Positions 45,601 through 52,778 are shown, counted from the stretch's first letter. The stretch: DNA of 64,000 nt from Streptomyces sp. DvalAA-43 (GCF_900091725.1 NZ_FMBW01000091.1:62001-126000); one strand, 5' to 3'. The notes: generated by a model from the sequence alone, not told the origin. Program-made: numbers and translations.

Positions 45601-46618
45601 CCTCGCCCCGGTACCGCTGGTGGTCGCGCATCTCGCGCATGGCGGAGGCGACCCGTCGGCTCAGCTCCACGAGGTCGTCCCCGGCGCGCACGGTCACCCG
45701 CAGCGGCAGCACATTGACCGCCATGGCGGGGGTGCGCAGTTCGGTCGATCCGGCCCGGCACATCAGCGGCAGCGCGAACACGACGTCGGTGCGGCCCAGC
45801 ACGCGGTGCAGGAAGGCGGCGTAGCCGGCGATCAGCGCCTCGCCCCAGGTGACGCCGATCCGGTCGGCGAAGGCGCGCAGCCGTGCCGTCTCCTCGGGCG
45901 TGACGACGGCACGGGCGGTCAGGGTGCGGCCGGGCAGACCGGCGGCGGGATCGCCGGGGTCGCCGAGGTCGGGCAGCGGGGTGAACCGTTCGACCCAGTA
46001 CGCGCGGTCCTCGGCGCACCGGTCGCTGTCCCGGTAGGCCCGGTCGGCGGCGACCAGGTCGGCGAAGCGGCCGAACGTCGACCGGGGCACCTCGGTCCCG
46101 CGCACCAGGGCGGTGTAGCGGGCGGCTGTGCGGCGGGCGAGCATGGAGGCGGTGTAGCCGTCGAAGACCAGGTGGTGGCCGAGCTGGGTGTACCAGACCT
46201 CGTGGTCCGACAGCTTGATGACGGTACGTGAGCAGAGCACCCGGCCGACCATCCCCCGGCACGCCTCGGCCGTCCGCGCGCGCTCGTCCTCGACGAGCGC
46301 CTGGGCCGCGGCCACGGGGTCGGCCGCGCCGCTGACGTCGACGACCTCGGGCAGCCCGACCGGTGCCTCGCTCACCGCCTGGCGCGGCCCGTCCGGGGTG
46401 TCGTACACGCGTAGCCGGAGGGTCTCGGCCTCTTCGGTGGTCGCCCGGACCGCCTCGGCGAGGGCGTGCGTGTCGATCGGTTCGCCGCCCGATATCTCCA
46501 CCACGTCGCCGACCACGTAGTACGGCGAGTCGGGTTCGAGGCGTTGCGCGTTCCAGATGCCCGACTGGGCTCCGGTCAGGGTGAGGAGGCCGTCCGAGGG
46601 CACGCTTGCGGGGCTCAA
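36626..46618 (-). CDS. Catecholate siderophore NRPS, C-A-T-E-C-A-T-E-C
   Basis: A 3330-residue synthetase. Domains by motif: C1 (1-440; LTGAQSGIWNAQ as in EntF-type starters, HHLVFDG), A1 (460-940; VIHTSGSTGRPKG), T1 (GGDSITAI near 983), E1 (HHLAMDGVSW near 1157, IGWFT), C2 (HHALLDGWS near 1606), A2 (1930-2400; VIYTSGTTGRPKG), T2 (IGGDSIVSL near 2446), E2 (HHLVVDGVSW near 2627), C3 (2910-3330; HHVLSDGWS). No thioesterase or reductase follows. My alignment to the Phe model gives pocket codes A1 DSDDVGMVDK (acidic, so Arg/Orn/Lys likely) and A2 DVWNVGAINK (undecided). C1 should take DHB from the free aryl carrier. The start is TTG with AAGGAG six bases upstream, one base after the ATPase stop. 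Confidence 0.93.
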   Translation of the reverse strand: MSPASVPSDGLLTLTGAQSGIWNAQRLEPDSPYYVVGDVVEISGGEPIDTHALAEAVRATTEEAETLRLRVYDTPDGPRQAVSEAPVGLPEVVDVSGAADPVAAAQALVEDERARTAEACRGMVGRVLCSRTVIKLSDHEVWYTQLGHHLVFDGYTASMLARRTAARYTALVRGTEVPRSTFGRFADLVAADRAYRDSDRCAEDRAYWVERFTPLPDLGDPGDPAAGLPGRTLTARAVVTPEETARLRAFADRIGVTWGEALIAGYAAFLHRVLGRTDVVFALPLMCRAGSTELRTPAMAVNVLPLRVTVRAGDDLVELSRRVASAMREMRDHQRYRGEDLPRDLAVPGAGALLHGRGINLKAFDLALDFAGAAGVMRNVAGGPPEDMGLSVLPTRDGGLLLGFEVDARAKDQAAVDSLLSGLRALLSGLTDGLSVGRIALTGDAAGVPAGWCPPALPGTPVDVPTAFDTMAAAGPGHTALVCGDDRLSAAELAARVHRVARALRARGIGADDVVALALPRSADSVVALLAVLDAGAAFLPLDAVHPPERLRELIDDTRPELVLTAGAVDGLPWDTLLGEAAGLSGTPLTAGELSAPRHPEHLAYVIHTSGSTGRPKGVLGRAGGLAALLHHQRSTVVAEAERATGRRLRAAHTYSFAFDSAFDHLVWLLCGHELHVYDTETARDADALLAAYARDGIDIVDTTPSMASPLVDAGLLDRRPALLVLGGEATPPALWRRIADSGITARNMYGPTEATVDSTTARIDGGEPTIGHPLAGTRIHLLDSALQPVPHGAVGELYLAGPHLARGYLGRPGATAERFVADPFGAPGERMYRTGDLARWVPGRGLEYRGRGDGQVKIRGHRVETGEVEAALAAVPGVIAAAAAVRSSRLVGYIVSPSVTGEEARAHLAGRLPDHMVPGAVVVLDRLPVTPNGKLDRAALPAPALPGGGREPRTERERLLCAVLAEALDVERVGVDDDFYALGGDSITAITVSSRLRAAGLGLRPRDLLARRSFAALAASAELPADAPEPVDDPVGPVPAPPIVRGLLDPHPDVDVVAGYAQWTALRVDGLGHDDLVTGVQAVLDHHDALRLRAADGLETLPRGVVRAVVGEFRGEDVTALARRLAGELDPRSGDLLRAALLRTDDGTPDRLVVVVHHLAMDGVSWRILLPDLHTACTGGTLAPVGASWRRHAVLLAGQGESGARRGELDHWRTALGAASRLGARPLDPARDTVATAHRSVTMASAEATEALLTTLPAAYRAGVDEVLLAALVLALRGWGLRGDAVTVSMEGHGREHLDLARTIGWFTSEYPVRVPASEDVGQALRAAKEARRAVPDGGVGYGVLRHLDPEAGPELAATPPPDVLLNYLGRFAPLAGTGWHLPEHDAFSVTEPDAKALEQVLALNCFVHEQDEPRLAVEWTAATGVLGTDAVAALQQSWAAALDALAAHALHTEGGLTPSDLPLVGLDQAAIDVLERTGRIADVLPATPLQVGLSFHTLVRDDHDTDVYVVQAVTTLAGELEPARMAEAAHELLRRHPALRVHLATVGDDVVQVIPADIALDWRQDDRFPEAARADLERPFDPARPPLIRFLLSRVGPAEHKLVITNHHALLDGWSMPLVGRTLLAIYAELSGGPAAPAAPRLSEYFRWLAGRDQEASLAAWRDALAGVDDATRLAPASTGTGVERPGRETVALGREFSDRLRAFARERGVTLTTVLQTAWGLLLGRLTGRRDVVFGCPVSGRPAEVDGVESMIGQLGTTIPVRVRHTQDQSALELMAQVHAESVLLAEHHHVGLPGIQRAVGVGELFDTMLVMENFPLSSRKRTPLAPGLDLAGVDITDATHYALTVIVIPDEEITIGLGYQPRAFTAATVRDYGRWLHNLLREIVDDPARPAIRLPALDADERARMLRTGTGAVPARARGHWLEEFAAWVHRKPDAEALVCRDRSLGYAELDRRANQVAHALIARGVRPQDPVAVLLGRDIEMTVALFGVAKAGAVYVPMDTSYPRERLAYMVDDIAPAAAVTTGADLPVDRDIPVLRLDDPAVLASVPDTDPAEARAALTEDALAYVIYTSGTTGRPKGVGVTHRGVPDLIALQEEVVGVTEHDRYLHFASTGFDVAFWQTMVPLLSGGTSVIAPEEVRVPGDELLDYIIEHRVTGVNLLPSFLAAMPDDRTVGPDVFFVVGAERLDPELARRWGRGRRALFNAYGPTEVTINSTTWHYDPDDAGPLPIGRPDPHVRAYVLDGGLQPVGVGVTGELYLGGPSLARGYLGRPALTAAAFVADPFGPPGERMYRTGDLVRWRPDGQLVFLGRADHQIKVRGFRVELGEIESALTGHPDVRACAVITREGRLVGYVIPADGADLDTARVRAYLAGQLPDHMVPTALVPIDRLPLTPGGKLDSAALPDPGTAAAARREPATEAETVLLGVFRDILGTDDIGPDDSFFDIGGDSIVSLQLVSRVRRRGLGLTPKDVFEGETVAGIAARARALDGAAAPAVGDAPLTPVMRDLLRRSGAAADGFCQWVEICVPPGGDETSWQAVLDELLARHDVLRAHLADDLLRIPPVGAVSGADVLTGVRAGGDLRSAVDSGIAAAREAMDPRTGPVLRAVWVDAGPDRPGRLVLVAHHLVVDGVSWRVLLDDLEHAHSGGTLTRHGQSFLGWACSLRDADRRAELPHWRRMSATPALTRPLDPARDTVATATHHEIVLDAESTRALITTLPAAHRTTPDAVLLTALAQAVRAWRGTPEVLVALESHGRPREVDLSQTVGWFTAVHPVRLDAGDDVTAVRERLRAQGDGLGHGILTAAGLLDPVEPEIAWNYLGQYPGAPDRETPWQTPPDADPLGSGGSDAMPLPYGLMVNALVRDDALGIRITWPSALFTAAGIEDLAGHLRTALLRIAAAPEIGALDRDRPVAGVQPLTPLQEVMLRHSRTERPDPYTVQSTFSLAGRLDTDALRAAGDDLLARHPNLGAVFPASLAVIPVSPRPDFRVCDGPDLLVCDGPADELLAADLAEPFDPARGPLLRLTVIRRGPDRADLVLTSHHVLSDGWSAPRILTELFALYTARVRGRAPELPAPVPFADYLSWCAEHEPDLGAWAAELDGLPEGDHLGGGDPGPAWQEPEVIAFDAALVAGLTRLAAGRGLTRNTLVQGAWAVLLARRSGRADVCFGAMVSCRPPALEGVEEIIGLLANTVPVRARLDGTLADTLTALQSRQRALAEHHHVALSDLERLTGRRRLFDSLVVFENYPVDPDRLREPAPGLTVVGTRFRESTHHPATLTVMPDGDGWTGVLAHRAGTDVDGLAEELLDLLRTLDKHLDNDVRDLLESR

Positions 46619-46619
46619 C

Positions 46620-47405
46620 TTACTCTCCTTGAAGTGTGGGAACGACCATCGGTGTGCCGGTCACCGGGTCGGGGACGATGACGCTCGGCAGGTCGAACAC
46701 GTCCTTGATCAGCGCGGCGTCCACGATGTCCCCGGGGTCGCCCTCGGCGACCACCCGGCCGTCCTTCATGGCGACCAGGTGGTCGGCGAACCGGCATGCC
46801 TGGTTGATGTCGTGGAGGACCGCGACCACCGTGCGGCCCTCGTTGCGCAGCCTGGCGAGCAGGCCGAGCAGTTGGTACTGGTGGGTGATGTCGAGGAACG
46901 ACGTCGGTTCGTCGAGCAGCAGGTAGGACGTCTGCTGGGCGAGCACCATGGCCATCCACACCCGCTGCCGCTGTCCGCCGGACAGCTCCTGCACGGGCCG
47001 GTCCGCCAGGTCCTGGACACCGGCGGCGGCCATCGCCTCGTCCACGGCGGTCTCGTCCTCCCGCGACCAGAGCGCCAGCATCGACTGGTGCGGGAACCGT
47101 CCCCGGCCCACCAGCTGCCGGACCTTGATGTCGTCGGGCGCCAGCGGGTCCTGCGGCAGGAAGCCGAGCTTCTTGGCCAGTGCCTTGGTCGCGTAGCCGC
47201 CGAGCTCGCGGCCGTCGAGTTCCACCTGCCCGGACTCCGGGCGCAGCAGCCGGACCAACGCGCTCAACAGGGTTGATTTGCCACAGCCGTTGGGGCCCAC
47301 GACGGCGGTGAACGCGCCGTCGGGAACATCGAGGCTCAGACGTGTGGCCACGGTCCGGTCTCCGTAGCGCAGGGTGATCTCCCGCGCCGTCAGGCGTGCG
47401 GTCAC
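46620..47405 (-). CDS. Siderophore ABC importer, ATPase (FecE-like)
   Basis: A 261-residue ATPase. Walker A is GPNGCGKSTLL, the Q-loop is in LGFLPQDP, the signature motif is LSGGQRQRVWMAMVLAQ and Walker B is YLLLDEPTSFLD, followed by the switch histidine in AVLHDINQA. It powers the two FecCD-type permeases encoded immediately upstream. The GTG start overlaps the preceding permease stop (GTGA). One base separates its TAA from the NRPS start codon, so import and biosynthesis are in one transcript. Confidence 0.95.
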   Translation of the reverse strand: MTARLTAREITLRYGDRTVATRLSLDVPDGAFTAVVGPNGCGKSTLLSALVRLLRPESGQVELDGRELGGYATKALAKKLGFLPQDPLAPDDIKVRQLVGRGRFPHQSMLALWSREDETAVDEAMAAAGVQDLADRPVQELSGGQRQRVWMAMVLAQQTSYLLLDEPTSFLDITHQYQLLGLLARLRNEGRTVVAVLHDINQACRFADHLVAMKDGRVVAEGDPGDIVDAALIKDVFDLPSVIVPDPVTGTPMVVPTLQGE

Positions 47406-48397
47406 GCGCGCCTCACCTCCTTCGTCAGCAGCCAGATCAGATAGCAGCCGCCGATCGCGGTGCTCACCACGCCGACGGGCAGCGCGACGGGCGCGAGCAG
47501 CATCTGGGCGATCAGGTCGGCACCCTGGAGCAGCACGGCTCCGGTCAGCGCGGCCGGGAGCAGGGGTACTCCGGCCGCGCCGGCGAGCCTGCGGCCGATC
47601 TGCGGGGCGGCCAGGGCGATGAAGGCGATCGGGCCCGCCACCGCGGTCACGGTGGCCGTGCAGCCGACGCCGACCAGCACCATCAGCAGCCTCAGCCGGT
47701 CGAGTCCGACGCCGGTGGTCACCGCGATCGCGTCGCCGAGCGATGCCTGGTGCATGGCGTGTGCCCTCGTGGTCATCAGGATCAGCAGTACGGCGATCAC
47801 CGAGAACGGAATCCCGAGGTCGGCCCAGCCCACGCCGTTGAGCGAGCCCGCGTTCCAGCCGACGGCGGCGATCGCCACGTCCAGCTCGGCGCGCAGCACG
47901 ATCCACGAGTTGATCGCGGTCACCATCGCGTTGAAAGCGATGCCGATGACCACCAGCCGCATCCCGGAGAAGCCGCGTTCGAACGACAGCAGATAGATCG
48001 CCGCCGCGACGACGAGCCCGCCGAGCACCGAGCCGAGGGCCAGCTGGGCGGACGTGCCCGACAGCAGGGTGAGGGCGACCAGGGCGCCCGTGTAGGCGCC
48101 CGCGTCGAGGCCGATGACGTCCGGGCTGCCCATCGGGTTGCGGGTGAGGTTCTGGAAGATCGCCCCCGCCACGCCGAGCGCGGCGCCGAAGACCAGTCCG
48201 GCCAGGACCCGCGGCAGCCGCCAGTCCCGGATCACCACGGAGTGCTCGGCCCCGGTCAGCACGGCGAACACCCGGCCTGGGGAGGACCACGAGGCGCCGT
48301 AGCAGAGCCCGAGGAGGCCCAGTCCGAGCATCAGGGTCACCATCACCACGACGAGCAGCACCGTGCGGCGTCGGACTCTGGGTACGAGTACGGTCAC
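47402..48397 (-). CDS. Siderophore ABC importer, FecCD permease 2
   Basis: A 331-residue permease of the FecCD family with nine or ten hydrophobic helices. Family segments: RLPRVLAGLVFGAALGVAGA, FQNLTRNPMGSPDVIGLDAG and AGPIAFIALAAPQIGRRL, the last containing the ATPase coupling region. Its GTG start overlaps the stop of the first permease. The two permeases form the heterodimeric channel of a ferric-siderophore importer with the lipoprotein and ATPase from the same operon. Confidence 0.95.
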   Translation of the reverse strand: MTVLVPRVRRRTVLLVVVMVTLMLGLGLLGLCYGASWSSPGRVFAVLTGAEHSVVIRDWRLPRVLAGLVFGAALGVAGAIFQNLTRNPMGSPDVIGLDAGAYTGALVALTLLSGTSAQLALGSVLGGLVVAAAIYLLSFERGFSGMRLVVIGIAFNAMVTAINSWIVLRAELDVAIAAVGWNAGSLNGVGWADLGIPFSVIAVLLILMTTRAHAMHQASLGDAIAVTTGVGLDRLRLLMVLVGVGCTATVTAVAGPIAFIALAAPQIGRRLAGAAGVPLLPAALTGAVLLQGADLIAQMLLAPVALPVGVVSTAIGGCYLIWLLTKEVRRA

Positions 48398-49416
48398 AGC
48401 GATCCCGCCCCGTATCGGCGGACGGCCCAGATCAGCATGGGGCCGCCGAGGAACGCTGTCACGATGGCCACCGGCACCTCACCGGTGGGCAGCAGTACCC
48501 GCGACCCGATGTCGGCGACCAGCAGCAGGATCGGGCCCAGCACCATCGTGTAGAGGATGAGCCACGGGACCGAGCCCGCCGCCGGCCTGCGTACCAGGTG
48601 CGGCACGATCAGCCCGACGAACAGGATCGGTCCGGCCACCGCCGTCGCCGCCCCGCTGAGCACGGTGATCAGCACCAGGGCCGCGGCCCGTACCCGGCCC
48701 ACTCCCGCGCCCAGTGTCTGGGCCACGCTCTCGCCCAGCGTCAGGGCGTTGAGTGCCCGGCTGAGCAGCAGCGCGCCGAGCAGGGACACGGCGATCGCGG
48801 TCAACGGCAGTGCCAGCGGCGCCTGTTCGCGGCCCGCCAGCGACCCGACCGACCAGAACCGGTAGACGTCGAAGACGTCCGGAAGCATCAGCCGCAGGCC
48901 CATGGCGACGCCGCCCAGCACCGCGGTCAGGGCCACGCCGGTGAGGACCAGGCGCAGCGGTGAGCGCTGTCCCACGGCGGCGACCAGCAGGGCCGCGAGC
49001 ACGGATCCGGCGATCGCGAAGCCCAGTTCGTCCGCCTGTCCGCCGGCCGTTCCGAGCGCCGAGCCGACGGTGACGGCGAACCCGGCGCCCGCGGTGACCC
49101 CGAGGATGCCGGGCTCGGCCAGCGGGTTGCGGGCCAGCGTCTGGATCAGCGCGCCGGCCACCGCGAGGGCGGCGCCCACCGCGATGGCCAGCAGTGCGCG
49201 CGGGGCCCGGATGTCGCGCACGATCACCTGGTCGTCGGTGCCCTGGTGGTCGAACAGTGCCCGCACGACCTCGGCGGGCGGAACGTGGCGGGCCCCGACG
49301 CCCATGCTGAGCACGGCGATCGCTGCCAGCAGCAGCAGTCCGCCGGCGAGCAGGGCGATCTGTGGCCCGGCCCGCCCGGTTGTCGCCGTCCGGGGCGCGC
49401 GGCCCGCGACGGTCAC
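48394..49416 (-). CDS. Siderophore ABC importer, FecCD permease 1
   Basis: A 340-residue permease of the FecCD family. Typical segments are IRAPRALLAIAVGAALAVAGA, QTLARNPLAEPGILGVTAGA and AGPILFVGLIVPHLVRR. GTG 49416 overlaps the stop of the binding-protein gene by four bases; the longer open frame upstream lies inside that gene and is rejected. It pairs with the permease encoded next. Confidence 0.94.
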   Translation of the reverse strand: MTVAGRAPRTATTGRAGPQIALLAGGLLLLAAIAVLSMGVGARHVPPAEVVRALFDHQGTDDQVIVRDIRAPRALLAIAVGAALAVAGALIQTLARNPLAEPGILGVTAGAGFAVTVGSALGTAGGQADELGFAIAGSVLAALLVAAVGQRSPLRLVLTGVALTAVLGGVAMGLRLMLPDVFDVYRFWSVGSLAGREQAPLALPLTAIAVSLLGALLLSRALNALTLGESVAQTLGAGVGRVRAAALVLITVLSGAATAVAGPILFVGLIVPHLVRRPAAGSVPWLILYTMVLGPILLLVADIGSRVLLPTGEVPVAIVTAFLGGPMLIWAVRRYGAGSL

Positions 49417-50411
49417 CGGTTCAGCAGCGGAGCGAGCGACGTGTCGATCGCGTCCAGCGTCTTGAGGGCCTCGCCGTAGGTCGCGGCCTCGGTGTAGCGG
49501 AACGGGAAGGCCTTGCCTGCCTTGACGGCGGGCAGGTTCTTCCAGAGCTTCGAGTCCAGGACGTACTGGACGGACTTGGGGACGCTGCCGTCGGCGTTGA
49601 CCGAGTACGTCATGACGTCGGCCTCGCGGAAGGCGGCCGGGAGTTCCTCGATGGACGGGTACTCGCTGACCGACTGCGAACCGGGGCCGGGCTTCTTGAC
49701 CTTGCCGTAGTACTTCGCGCCGAGGTCCTCGGCGATGTTGGTGCCCCACGAGCCGTTGAACTCGCGCTGGAAGGTGCCCTTGGCGGCGTCTCCGTACGCG
49801 CCGACGTGACCCAGCTTGAGCCGGGGCAGTACGTCCTTGTACTTCTTGGCCAGCTCCGCGGCCTTGGTCCCGTACGTGTTCTTGGCGGCGTCGAACTCTT
49901 CGAGTGCGCCCGCGGCGTCGGCCTGCTCGTGGGACAGCTCGCGCCAGGCGGAGGGCACGGTCGGGCCGATCGCCACGACCGGGGCGATGGACTCCAGCCG
50001 CTTGATGTCGATGTCGCCGAGGACCGGGGCGGGTACGCCGATGACGATCAGGTCGGGATCGGCCTCGGCGACCGCCTCGTAGTTGGTCTCGGCGGCCTGC
50101 TCGCCCGCCACCTTGGGAAGCTTCTTGTACGTGGCCAGGTCTTCCTCGGTCATCATCGGCTCGCCGCGCTTCCACGACGAGATCCCGACGAGTGGTGCGT
50201 CGGCCTCGATCATGACGGGTACGGCATAGCCGGTGGCCACCACGCGCTTCGGATCGGCGGGGATGGTGATCTTGCCGTTGTCCGCGGCGAACACCCGGGT
50301 CTTCTCCTTGCCCGAGGCGGCCGGTCCGTCGTCCGACGACGACCCGCACCCGGTCAGGACGAGGGCCAGCGACACGGCGCCGACCAGACCGAAGGTTCTG
50401 CGTATGGACAT
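49413..50411 (-). CDS. Iron-siderophore binding lipoprotein
   Basis: A 332-residue lipoprotein. The signal peptide ends in a lipobox ALVLTGC with lipidated Cys22. The mature part is a Fe-siderophore binding (peripla_BP_2) fold: KRVVATGYAVPVMIEADAPLVGIS, ADPDLIVIG, then IAPVVAIGP and a long connecting helix (about residues 165-195). It captures the ferric catecholate outside the cell and delivers it to the FecCD permeases. It starts 101 bp after the siderophore-interacting protein gene; no extra iron box is visible in that gap, so it is probably read from the common promoter. Confidence 0.94.
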   Translation of the reverse strand: MSIRRTFGLVGAVSLALVLTGCGSSSDDGPAASGKEKTRVFAADNGKITIPADPKRVVATGYAVPVMIEADAPLVGISSWKRGEPMMTEEDLATYKKLPKVAGEQAAETNYEAVAEADPDLIVIGVPAPVLGDIDIKRLESIAPVVAIGPTVPSAWRELSHEQADAAGALEEFDAAKNTYGTKAAELAKKYKDVLPRLKLGHVGAYGDAAKGTFQREFNGSWGTNIAEDLGAKYYGKVKKPGPGSQSVSEYPSIEELPAAFREADVMTYSVNADGSVPKSVQYVLDSKLWKNLPAVKAGKAFPFRYTEAATYGEALKTLDAIDTSLAPLLNR

Positions 50412-50512
50412 GTGGTGCTCCTTGCTGGTTGCGTAAGGCTCGTCCTGATCGACGGCCTGGTGGCGGAACGACGGGGAAGCGGCGTCATGCCTGCCCCCGG
50501 CCGGTCCGCCGG

Positions 50513-51364
50513 TCAGTGGTCGTCCTCGTCGAAGTCGGCGACGCCGCGCTTCCAGTAGCCGGTGATGTCGTGATCGGCCCTGTCCAGCCGCAGTTCGTCG
50601 CGGGCCCAGCGGCGCAGCGGCTTGATCTGTCCCGCCTCACCCGCGACCCACACGTACACCCGTTCCCCTTCGGGCACGGTCACGGCGGTCACGGCCCGCT
50701 CCAGCGCGTCGCCGGTGCCCGCGGGCAGATCGCCGCGGTGCAGCCAGCGGACTTCGACGCCCTCGGGCGCGGACAGCTCGATCTCCTGTGCGGCGTCGAC
50801 GACTTCGACGAATGCCCAGCCCTTCGCGCTCCTGGGCAGTTCCTCCAGCCAGCGTGCGATCGCGGGCAGGGCGGTGATGTCTCCCGCGAGCAGGTACCGG
50901 TCGTAGGTGTGCGGGACGATCAGTCCACCGGGCGGCCCCGCGACATGCATGACGTCGCCGGGCCGGGCCGCACGCGCCCAGTCCGACGCGAGGCCGCCGT
51001 CGTGCGCGGCGACGTCGATGTCGATCTCGCCCGCGTCCTGGTCGTAGCGGCGCACGGTGTACTCCCGCGAGACGAGTGCCGGCCGCGGCCAGCTCAGCAT
51101 CGCCCCGTTCGGCTCGGGCAGCCGCAGTGTGCCGTCCGGGTCCGGGAAGATCAGTTTCACGTGTTCGTCCGGCGAGTGGGCCTGGAACCCCTCGGCGCCA
51201 GCTCCACCCAGGGTCACCCGCAGCAGACCGGCGCCGACCGTGGTCACGCGGACGACTTCGGTCGCCCGGATGCCGATCGGGTAGCCCACCTTCTCGGCGT
51301 GGCGGCCCGCCCGGACCTCAGCGATCCGCTCCAGGTGCCGGTGGCGGTGGTCGGCCCGGCTCAT
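50513..51364 (-). CDS. Siderophore-interacting protein (FAD-dependent ferric reductase)
   Basis: A 283-residue protein of the ViuB/YqjH type. The FAD-binding segment is SREYTVRRYDQDAGEIDIDVAAHD with GPPGG after it; the NAD(P)H domain includes YLLAGDITALPAIARWLEELP and VWVAGEAGQIKPLRRWARDE. It releases iron from imported ferric catecholate by reduction in the cytoplasm. The ATG overlaps the stop of the aryl carrier gene (ATGA). Confidence 0.94.
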   Translation of the reverse strand: MSRADHRHRHLERIAEVRAGRHAEKVGYPIGIRATEVVRVTTVGAGLLRVTLGGAGAEGFQAHSPDEHVKLIFPDPDGTLRLPEPNGAMLSWPRPALVSREYTVRRYDQDAGEIDIDVAAHDGGLASDWARAARPGDVMHVAGPPGGLIVPHTYDRYLLAGDITALPAIARWLEELPRSAKGWAFVEVVDAAQEIELSAPEGVEVRWLHRGDLPAGTGDALERAVTAVTVPEGERVYVWVAGEAGQIKPLRRWARDELRLDRADHDITGYWKRGVADFDEDDH

Positions 51365-51600
51365 GCGGCATCGCCCGTCAGAAGTGCTGTCCAGTGCGCG
51401 AGTTCGGGCTGTTCGGCCAGGTCGGGAAAGTCCAGCGTGACCGCTCCGGCGGCGCGCCAGCGCCCGACCAGGGTCATGATCCGCACCGAGTCCAGGCCCA
51501 GGTCGACCAGGTTCTCGTCGGGCGCGATCTCGGCGGGGTCGCAGTCGAGCAGTTCCGCGACGTCCGCTCGGACGCGTTCGGGCGACAAGGTCTGCTGCAT
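51361..51600 (-). CDS. Free-standing aryl carrier protein
   Basis: A 79-residue carrier protein. The phosphopantetheine serine is in NLVDLGLDSVRIMTLVGRW. The sequence resembles the ArCP domain that usually forms the C-terminus of EntB/DhbB (ERVRADVAELLDCDPAEI). In this cluster the isochorismatase lacks that domain, so this protein must carry DHB from DhbE to the first NRPS condensation domain. AGGAG lies eight bases before ATG. It is the first gene of the minus operon and starts about 160 bp below the iron box at 51762. Confidence 0.92.
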   Translation of the reverse strand: MQQTLSPERVRADVAELLDCDPAEIAPDENLVDLGLDSVRIMTLVGRWRAAGAVTLDFPDLAEQPELAHWTALLTGDAA

Positions 51601-51761
51601 CGGGGGGCTCCTGCGGGGCTGGGCGCCGACAGCGCGGTCGACGCGTCGGCGGTGGCGGTCACGACGCCATGGCGCCGGGCGATGTACGCCCGGTCATGGC
51701 GTGCGGGAAGAACGGGAGAAAGCGGCGGCCGCGCCGGGACACCGGCACCCCCACTTCACAC

Positions 51762-51780
51762 TCAGGTAAGGCTAACCTAA
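51762..51780 (-). promoter_or_regulatory. Iron box (DmdR/IdeR site) of the NRPS/transport operon
   Basis: On the minus strand TTAGGTTAGCCTTACCTGA agrees with the 19-bp actinobacterial iron box (TTAGGTTAGGCTCACCTAA-like) at nearly all positions. Iron-loaded DmdR/IdeR would block transcription of the carrier-transport-NRPS operon here. Confidence 0.85.
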
Positions 51781-51906
51781 CTTATCGACGCCGAACACAT
51801 GATCGTGGCCCCGGCGCCGCGCGCCCCCCTCACCCCAACTCCGCCCGCGTGAACGCCCGTCACGCCACAACACCGCTCCACCGACGCCCCCGTCGAGGGT
51901 TGCACG

Positions 51907-51925
51907 TTAGGTTACCCTTACCTAA
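51907..51925 (+). promoter_or_regulatory. Iron box of the DHB biosynthesis operon
   Basis: TTAGGTTACCCTTACCTAA is a near-perfect 19-bp iron box 22 bases upstream of dhbA. Only 126 bp separate it from the box of the divergent operon, so both halves of the cluster are under the same iron control. Confidence 0.88.
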
Positions 51926-51947
51926 CTTTCCCCACAGGAGGTTGTTC

Positions 51948-52778
51948 ATGCCTGAGCACATACCGGGCAGAAGAGGCGAGTTCGATGGCCGCACTGTCCT
52001 GGTCACCGGTGCCGCACAAGGCATCGGGGCGGCTGTCGCCGAATTGTTCGCCGGCCTCGGCGCCCGGGTGGCCGCCACCGACCGCGCGCCGGACGGCATC
52101 GACGCCCTGGCCGCGGAGTGCAACCGGCGACAGGCGAAGAACCCGGAGGGCGACCGCTCGGCAGGCCGTCTGGAGCCGTACGTCATGGACGTCACCGACC
52201 GGCCCTCGGTGGAGCGCACCGTGGCGCGTACCGAGCGCGAACTCGGCCCCGTCGACGTGCTCGTGAACGTCGCGGGCATCCTGCGCACCGGCCCCGCCAC
52301 CGAACTCTCCGCCCAGGACTGGTCGGACACCTTCGCGGTCAACACCAGCGGTGTCTTCCATGTCTCGCAGACCCTCGCGCCGCTGATGGCCGGCCGGGGC
52401 AACGGCTGCGTGATCACCGTCGGTTCCAACGCCGCCGGAATTCCTCGCACCGGAATGGCCGCCTACGCCGCGTCGAAAGCGGCGGCCGCCATGTTCACCA
52501 GGTGTCTGGGCCTCGAACTCGCCCGCAGCGGTGTGCGCTGCAACGTGGTCGCACCCGGCTCCACCGACACGGCGATGCAACGCGCCCTGTGGACCGACCC
52601 CGGTGCCGAGCAGCGTGTCATCGACGGGGACCCGGCGACCTACCGCACCGGCATCCCGCTCGGCCGCATCGCCGCCCCCGAGGACATCGCCGAGGCCTGC
52701 GCGTTCCTCGCCTCGGACCGCGCCCGCCACATCACTCTGCAGGAGCTGTATGTCGACGGCGGCGCCACCCTGCGCTGA
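51948..52778 (+). CDS. dhbA: 2,3-dihydro-2,3-dihydroxybenzoate dehydrogenase
   Basis: A 276-residue short-chain dehydrogenase. NAD binding: VLVTGAAQGIGAAVAEL; active site: the serine in VGSNAAG and YAASKAA (Tyr-x3-Lys); the usual NAG is NVAG. Genomic context and closeness to EntA/DhbA indicate oxidation of 2,3-dihydro-DHB to DHB. The strong AGGAGG seven bases before ATG and the iron box upstream mark it as the first gene of the DHB operon. Confidence 0.93.
   Translation: MPEHIPGRRGEFDGRTVLVTGAAQGIGAAVAELFAGLGARVAATDRAPDGIDALAAECNRRQAKNPEGDRSAGRLEPYVMDVTDRPSVERTVARTERELGPVDVLVNVAGILRTGPATELSAQDWSDTFAVNTSGVFHVSQTLAPLMAGRGNGCVITVGSNAAGIPRTGMAAYAASKAAAAMFTRCLGLELARSGVRCNVVAPGSTDTAMQRALWTDPGAEQRVIDGDPATYRTGIPLGRIAAPEDIAEACAFLASDRARHITLQELYVDGGATLR

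Noticed and set aside
36608..46231. A 3207-codon open frame on the plus strand opposite the NRPS
   Set aside because: It is a shadow of the NRPS codon bias in high-GC DNA; the translated sequence is Gly/Arg/Gln-rich without any domain.
50412..50512. Possible separate promoter or iron box before the siderophore-binding lipoprotein gene
   Set aside because: No 19-bp match could be found in the 101-bp gap; the gene is more simply read from the carrier-gene promoter.
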